Assembly (NCBI GenBank): GCA_021826795.1
Contig: JAKAYM010000070.1
Span: 1-9,206, forward strand
Origin: Thermoplasmata archaeon
GTDB lineage: Archaea > Thermoplasmatota > Thermoplasmata > Thermoplasmatales > Thermoplasmataceae
DNA: 9,206 bases
Direction: 5' to 3'
In this document: positions 5,859-9,206 of the stretch, in pieces
Numbering within the stretch: the first letter of the stretch is position 1
Layout: each line of letters begins with the position of its first letter
Translations under genes and position numbers: made by a program
The notes under the pieces: generated by a model
The model's database searches: none
What the model saw: the letters and a program-made list of their open reading frames with translations, nothing else
Told to the model about the DNA's origin: nothing

Positions 5859-7346
5859 TTTAAATATCTGACCGTACCAGTCCTTTCTTACCTTCCCTGT
5901 AAGATCAAAATATACATGTTTTATATATGTGAATTCCTCAAGGGAATATGGCGAAAGCGATGCTCCATGGCCACTTTCCTTGTATCCTGCCCATGGCATT
6001 TCTGATGGTACAACAACGTGTTCATTTATCCACACAGTTCCAAATCTGAGATCTCTTGTTGCCCTCATGGCAGTGGTAATGTCTGAAGTCCAGACAGATG
6101 AACCCAACCCGTATGTGACATCGTTGCTTCTTCTTATCACATCATCATAGTTTGTGAATTTGAGAATGGTAAAAACAGGGCCAAATATTTCCTCCTTCAC
6201 TATTGCCGAGTTGTCATTTTCCGTGTATATAAGTGCTGGATTAAGGTAATAACCATTTTCGTGATTTTTTATGAGAGGCCTGTTCCCACCGGAAAGTAAT
6301 TTTCCGCCCTCATTGATTCCCGTTTCTATATAGCCTTCAACACGTTTTCTCTGAGCTTCGGATATTAGTGGACCCATATCTATTTCGGGGTTTTGTGGAT
6401 CTCCTATGTTCAATTTTTGTATTCTTTCCCTCAGCCTGGCAACAAACTTATCGAATACCTCTTCCTGAATGTAATATCTGGTGGAGTTTGCACAATCCTG
6501 TCCATTGTTAACTAATCCGCCTACTATGGCACTTTCAACTGCAGCATCTATGTTCGCATCCTTGAAAACAATAAAAGGTGCTTTTCCTCCCAGTTCCAGA
6601 GATACTTTCTTTAGGTTAGATGCTCCAAGCACCGAAAGGCGTTTGCCAACTTCCGTGCTACCTGTAAAGGCGATCATTTCAAGTTTATCGCTTTTCGCCA
6701 TTTCCTCACCCACAGAACTTCCAGGACCTGTTATGACATTAAAAACACCGTTAGGAACTCCAGCATCTTGAAGGATTTTTGCAAGTTTAAGTGTTGTCAG
6801 CGGTGTATAACTCGCAGGCTTAACAACAACTGAATTGCCCATAGCAATTGCAGGAAACGCGCGCCAGATAACCATCATCAGGGGATAGTTCCATGGTGTT
6901 ATTATGCCGATAGCGCCTATGGGCTCCCTTCTTATGGCACTTGTTCCGTCGCTCACATATTCCGCCATGGCTTTTCCTTCGAGAGTTCTGCATGCACCAG
7001 CTATAAAACGTATGTTATCTATAGTATATGGAATATCATACCCAGATACCTGTTTAATGCTTTTTCCTGAATTTTCCGTCTCAATTTTAATAAATTCCTC
7101 CTGGTTCTTCTCAAGCAATTCCGCCACCTTCAGGAGTATGTTTGAACGCTCTCCTGGTGGAAGTCTGCTCCAAATGCCGGAGTCAAATGAATGTCTGGCA
7201 GCATCTATAGCTCTATGGACATCCTCATTGGACGCTGACTGAACCTTTGCCATTGTTGTCCCGGTGGATGGATTTTTAACATCTAGAACTTCTTTATTTG
7301 ACGATTCAACCCATTCTCCATTTATAAACATTTTATATGTTTCCAT
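5853..7346 (-). CDS. NAD(P)-dependent aldehyde dehydrogenase (aminobutyraldehyde/betaine-aldehyde-like)
   Basis: A 497-residue full-length ALDH that oxidises an aldehyde to the acid in the cytoplasm. Key residues are all present: N153 in TPWNYP (oxyanion), K176 in VVVKPAS (cofactor), GSTEVG at 229-234 (nucleotide-binding), general base E251 in LELGGKAP, nucleophile C285 in NNGQDCANS and E386 in KEEIFGP. The GQDC context around the nucleophile and the C-terminal PSEMPWAGYKESGHGASLS...YSLEEFTYIKHV resemble gamma-aminobutyraldehyde (PatD-like) and betaine aldehyde dehydrogenases more than succinate-semialdehyde or generic types. It follows the alcohol dehydrogenase gene by 19 nt, and AAGGTGA (7353-7359) 6 nt before the ATG is its ribosome site, so the two enzymes form one operon. 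An amine-derived aldehyde is a reasonable guess for the substrate; other aliphatic aldehydes cannot be excluded. Confidence 0.9.
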   Translation of the reverse strand: METYKMFINGEWVESSNKEVLDVKNPSTGTTMAKVQSASNEDVHRAIDAARHSFDSGIWSRLPPGERSNILLKVAELLEKNQEEFIKIETENSGKSIKQVSGYDIPYTIDNIRFIAGACRTLEGKAMAEYVSDGTSAIRREPIGAIGIITPWNYPLMMVIWRAFPAIAMGNSVVVKPASYTPLTTLKLAKILQDAGVPNGVFNVITGPGSSVGEEMAKSDKLEMIAFTGSTEVGKRLSVLGASNLKKVSLELGGKAPFIVFKDANIDAAVESAIVGGLVNNGQDCANSTRYYIQEEVFDKFVARLRERIQKLNIGDPQNPEIDMGPLISEAQRKRVEGYIETGINEGGKLLSGGNRPLIKNHENGYYLNPALIYTENDNSAIVKEEIFGPVFTILKFTNYDDVIRRSNDVTYGLGSSVWTSDITTAMRATRDLRFGTVWINEHVVVPSEMPWAGYKESGHGASLSPYSLEEFTYIKHVYFDLTGKVRKDWYGQIFKG

Positions 7347-7352
7347 TGTTAT

Positions 7353-7359
7353 TCACCTT
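7353..7359 (-). promoter_or_regulatory. Shine-Dalgarno site of the aldehyde dehydrogenase gene
   Basis: AAGGTGA on the - strand lies 6 nt before the ATG at 7346, in the short gap after the alcohol dehydrogenase stop. It confirms the start and supports translation as the second gene of the operon. Confidence 0.75.
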
Positions 7360-7365
7360 TTTCTT

Positions 7366-8601
7366 TTAGTTTTCCAGTGTTCCATCGTACATATTCCTTA
7401 TAAGCTGTATGGAATTTTCCAGAGTCAGCCTCCTGGGGTTGAACCTTGGAAGGTCATAAAGCTTCTGCCTGGTGGAAAATATGTATTCACCGAATTTTTC
7501 TACATCGGTTTTTGGGAAATTTATCTGCTTTAATGTGGTTGGCATTTCCAAGTCCTCTAGAAGCTGAATTATGGCTGGAGCAATTTTTGATGCAACTGCC
7601 CTTGCAGATTCTCCCTTATGAGGTATATTGAAGATCCTTGCAAGTGTTCCTATCTTATTATAGGCAGCAGATATATTGTAATCCAGTATGTACGGAAGAG
7701 CCATCCCAACAGCTACGCCATGTATAGCCCCGTACCTGGGACCAAAGGCTTCCCCAAGGCAATGTCCCAGCACCGAGGGTCCAGCCACCCAGGGAAATGT
7801 TATAACCATCCCTCCAAGCATAGCTGATAATGACATTGCAGATCTGGCTTCAATGCTGTCCGGACTATTAAATGCTGTTCTAAGATTTCTAAAAATCAGT
7901 GAGGATGCTTTTGTTGCAATTCCATCAGATATGGGATTTGCCTCCTTGCTTATCAATCCCTCTACATTATGGGCAAGAGCGTCCATTCCGCTTGCTGCTG
8001 TTGTTCTGGGTGGTGCACTGACATTCAGCACAGGATCTACTATTGCTGTATCGGCAAGGAGATTACTGCTTGCCGCCCATGTTTTATACAGCGATTCCTT
8101 CTCTATGACAACTGACATATTTGAAACTTCACTGCCAGTACCACCGGTTGTTGGTATAAGGATCTTCGGAAGTCCGGGATTTTTGAATTTATCCTCAACT
8201 GGAGTGAGATATTCCTTGGGTTCACCACTATTTGTAACCATTGAGGCCACCATTTTGCTTGTGTCAAGTACGCTTCCACCACCTACTGCAACTACAGAGT
8301 CAAAATTTCCGTTGGATCTTGCGAAATCCACTGCATTCACAATATTTTCCATTGTTGGTTCATTTGAAATTCTGTCATATACCTCATATTTTATTCCTGC
8401 TTTGGAAAGTGAATTTTCTATTTTAGCAAGAAGACCAAATTTATAGACATTTGGATCTGTAACTATTATTGTATTTTTCTTTTTTATTTCCTTTAGTTGG
8501 TTACCCACCTGGTCCGACTGACCTTTCCCAAATAGAATTCTCTTTACCTGATCGAATTTCAACTCTTTATCATACGTATATACATGCTCAAAATCTTCCA
8601 T
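7366..8601 (-). CDS. Iron-containing (group III) alcohol dehydrogenase
   Basis: A 411-residue member of the PF00465 family, which interconverts alcohols and aldehydes with NAD(P)H. The dinucleotide-binding motif GGGSVLD is at 107-113 and TTGGTGSE at 151-158. The divalent-metal ligands are D207 and H211 (GMDALAH), H280 (LGHCLGE) and H294 (AIHGVAVG). The D-x3-H spacing and the 14-residue step between the last two histidines match FucO-type enzymes. Relatives include lactaldehyde reductase, 1,3-propanediol dehydrogenase and 4-hydroxybutyrate dehydrogenase; which one cannot be told by eye. It is the first gene of an operon with the aldehyde dehydrogenase, so alcohol-aldehyde-acid conversion or aldehyde dismutation is plausible. 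The ATG at 8601 is about 23 nt from a TATA box and has no ribosome site, so it is probably leaderless. Confidence 0.9.
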   Translation of the reverse strand: MEDFEHVYTYDKELKFDQVKRILFGKGQSDQVGNQLKEIKKKNTIIVTDPNVYKFGLLAKIENSLSKAGIKYEVYDRISNEPTMENIVNAVDFARSNGNFDSVVAVGGGSVLDTSKMVASMVTNSGEPKEYLTPVEDKFKNPGLPKILIPTTGGTGSEVSNMSVVIEKESLYKTWAASSNLLADTAIVDPVLNVSAPPRTTAASGMDALAHNVEGLISKEANPISDGIATKASSLIFRNLRTAFNSPDSIEARSAMSLSAMLGGMVITFPWVAGPSVLGHCLGEAFGPRYGAIHGVAVGMALPYILDYNISAAYNKIGTLARIFNIPHKGESARAVASKIAPAIIQLLEDLEMPTTLKQINFPKTDVEKFGEYIFSTRQKLYDLPRFNPRRLTLENSIQLIRNMYDGTLEN

Positions 8602-8617
8602 TCAAATGTATATTTAA

Positions 8618-8628
8618 TTTATATATAA
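8618..8628 (-). promoter_or_regulatory. TATA box of the alcohol/aldehyde dehydrogenase operon
   Basis: On the - strand TTATATATAAA is centred about 22-23 nt before the ATG at 8601, compatible with a leaderless mRNA. No ATTAGT-type palindrome is present in this promoter. Confidence 0.6.
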
Positions 8629-8988
8629 TTATTATTATTCAATAACCTGCTCCCATAAGAGATGAAACCTGTAGTTGCTGGATACACTCTCTGGATGAAC
8701 ATTGCTAGAAGGTATTTGCTGAATTAGTCTATATTAGATTATTCTAAGAGCTCACGCAAACCCATTTCCCCTTGCTTGGGATAAGTAAACATAATGCAGG
8801 TTCAAGTTAATGGTGCATGACATGGTTTAACAAATCATAAAGTACCATGTTAATGTTCACTTCTATTTTTTCCAATTCATGATTACTTCAGTTTCTTCCG
8901 GATAAGCCCCAGAGCTATACTGTATTATTCCTATATGCGTATAAGGAATTTATAAAAATATTTCTGATAATATAGTCACCTGGAAAAT
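8629..8988. other. Divergent spacer without a recognisable gene
   Basis: About 360 nt between the dehydrogenase operon promoter and the pyrophosphatase promoter. Only short frames occur, for example a 21-codon + frame at 8662-8727 beginning MKPVVAGYTLW, with no ribosome site and no family match. A stretch at 8750-8780 (CACGCAAACCCA, then CTTGCTTGGG) faintly resembles the transposon-type hairpin at 4098-4137, but the stem is poor. A second TATA-like run, TTTATAAAAATA near 8949-8960, could serve a longer pyrophosphatase leader. Confidence 0.4.
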
Positions 8989-8997
8989 CTTTTTATG
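8989..8997 (+). promoter_or_regulatory. Probable TATA-like box of the pyrophosphatase gene
   Basis: CTTTTTATG is centred about 25 nt before the ATG at 9018, the usual distance for a leaderless archaeal gene. It is a weak TATA match. Confidence 0.4.
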
Positions 8998-9017
8998 CAA
9001 TATAAGCATTCATTTTT

Positions 9018-9206
9018 ATGAAATTTGATGTACAAACTAAAGACTTTCCTGAGTCTTTCTATGTTTTTATAGAAATTCCCCAGGGTGGAAACACAAAGCT
9101 CGAATATAAGCCCGATGTAGATAATATAGTTCTTGACAGGATACTGTTCACATCAATGGTATACCCAACCAACTATGGTTTTATCCTTAATACCAAAGCA
9201 AAGGAT
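9018..9206 (+). CDS. ppa: Family I inorganic pyrophosphatase, N-terminal part (cut by window end)
   Basis: The first 63 residues of a soluble, Mg-dependent inorganic pyrophosphatase, which hydrolyses PPi to two phosphates in the cytoplasm and so drives biosynthetic reactions forward. The order and spacing of active-site residues fit family I: E19 (IEIP), K27 and E29 (TKLEYK), R41 (LDR), then Y49 and Y53 (VYPTNYGF). Against the E. coli enzyme (E20, K29, E31, R43, Y51, Y55) the intervals from E29 onward are identical. The metal-binding DGDPxDV motif would follow just beyond the window. No ribosome site precedes the ATG, consistent with leaderless translation. This is a conserved housekeeping gene, so the right edge is probably core chromosome. 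Confidence 0.88.
   Translation, partial: MKFDVQTKDFPESFYVFIEIPQGGNTKLEYKPDVDNIVLDRILFTSMVYPTNYGFILNTKAKD

Noticed and set aside
7688..8446. Long open frame (252 codons) on the + strand opposite the iron alcohol dehydrogenase
   Set aside because: The - strand gene has all family motifs and a promoter. The + frame has no ribosome site or recognisable motif and is a shadow of codon bias.
8662..8727. Short + frame beginning MKPVVAGYTLW
   Set aside because: Only 21 codons in an AT-rich spacer, with no ribosome site or family match.
8750..8780. Possible second IS200/IS605-type end resembling 4098-4137
   Set aside because: Shared words (CACGCA, CCCA, CTTGGG) are short and the potential stem has only about four pairs, too weak to call.

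Overview
The window looks like a chromosomal stretch from an archaeon of the order Thermoplasmatales (a Ferroplasma-, Acidiplasma- or Cuniculiplasma-like organism). This is inferred from AT-rich DNA, heavy use of ATA (Ile) and AGA/AGG (Arg) codons, TATA boxes about 25 nt upstream of start codons that imply leaderless mRNAs, and protein families typical of heterotrophic acidophiles. The genus cannot be fixed from sequence alone.

Left edge (1-641): the C-terminal end of a HEPN-domain gene overlaps a complete minimal nucleotidyltransferase (MNT) gene, together a HEPN-MNT toxin-antitoxin pair. A gene-poor stretch with possible relics and a regulated promoter follows.

Transport block (642-5834): an APC-superfamily amino acid/amine permease on + is followed by a convergent two-gene operon on - encoding a DppD/OppD-like and a DppF/OppF-like ABC ATPase. 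No permease or binding-protein gene is in view. The promoters of the first APC permease and of the ATPase operon carry the same 17-bp palindrome (ATTAGT-N5-ACTAAT) abutting the TATA box, which points to one shared regulator. A 576-nt spacer holds a solitary hairpin that looks like the right end / omega-RNA 3' end of an IS200/IS605 (TnpB) element without any transposon gene. A second APC permease on + follows.

Metabolic block (5853-8601): a - strand operon encodes an iron-type alcohol dehydrogenase and then an NAD(P)-dependent aldehyde dehydrogenase resembling gamma-aminobutyraldehyde/betaine aldehyde dehydrogenases. With the permeases, the region suggests uptake of amino acids, amines or peptides and redox handling of the aldehydes made from them. 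The substrates are inference.

Right edge (9018-9206): the N-terminal part of a family I inorganic pyrophosphatase, on + and cut by the window end.

The promoter-proximal genes appear leaderless, while internal genes of the three operons (MNT, second ATPase, ALDH) have clear Shine-Dalgarno sequences. No tRNA, rRNA or CRISPR array was seen. The most interesting signals are the shared operator linking an APC permease to an ABC ATPase pair that lacks its membrane partners, and the solitary TnpB-type hairpin between them.
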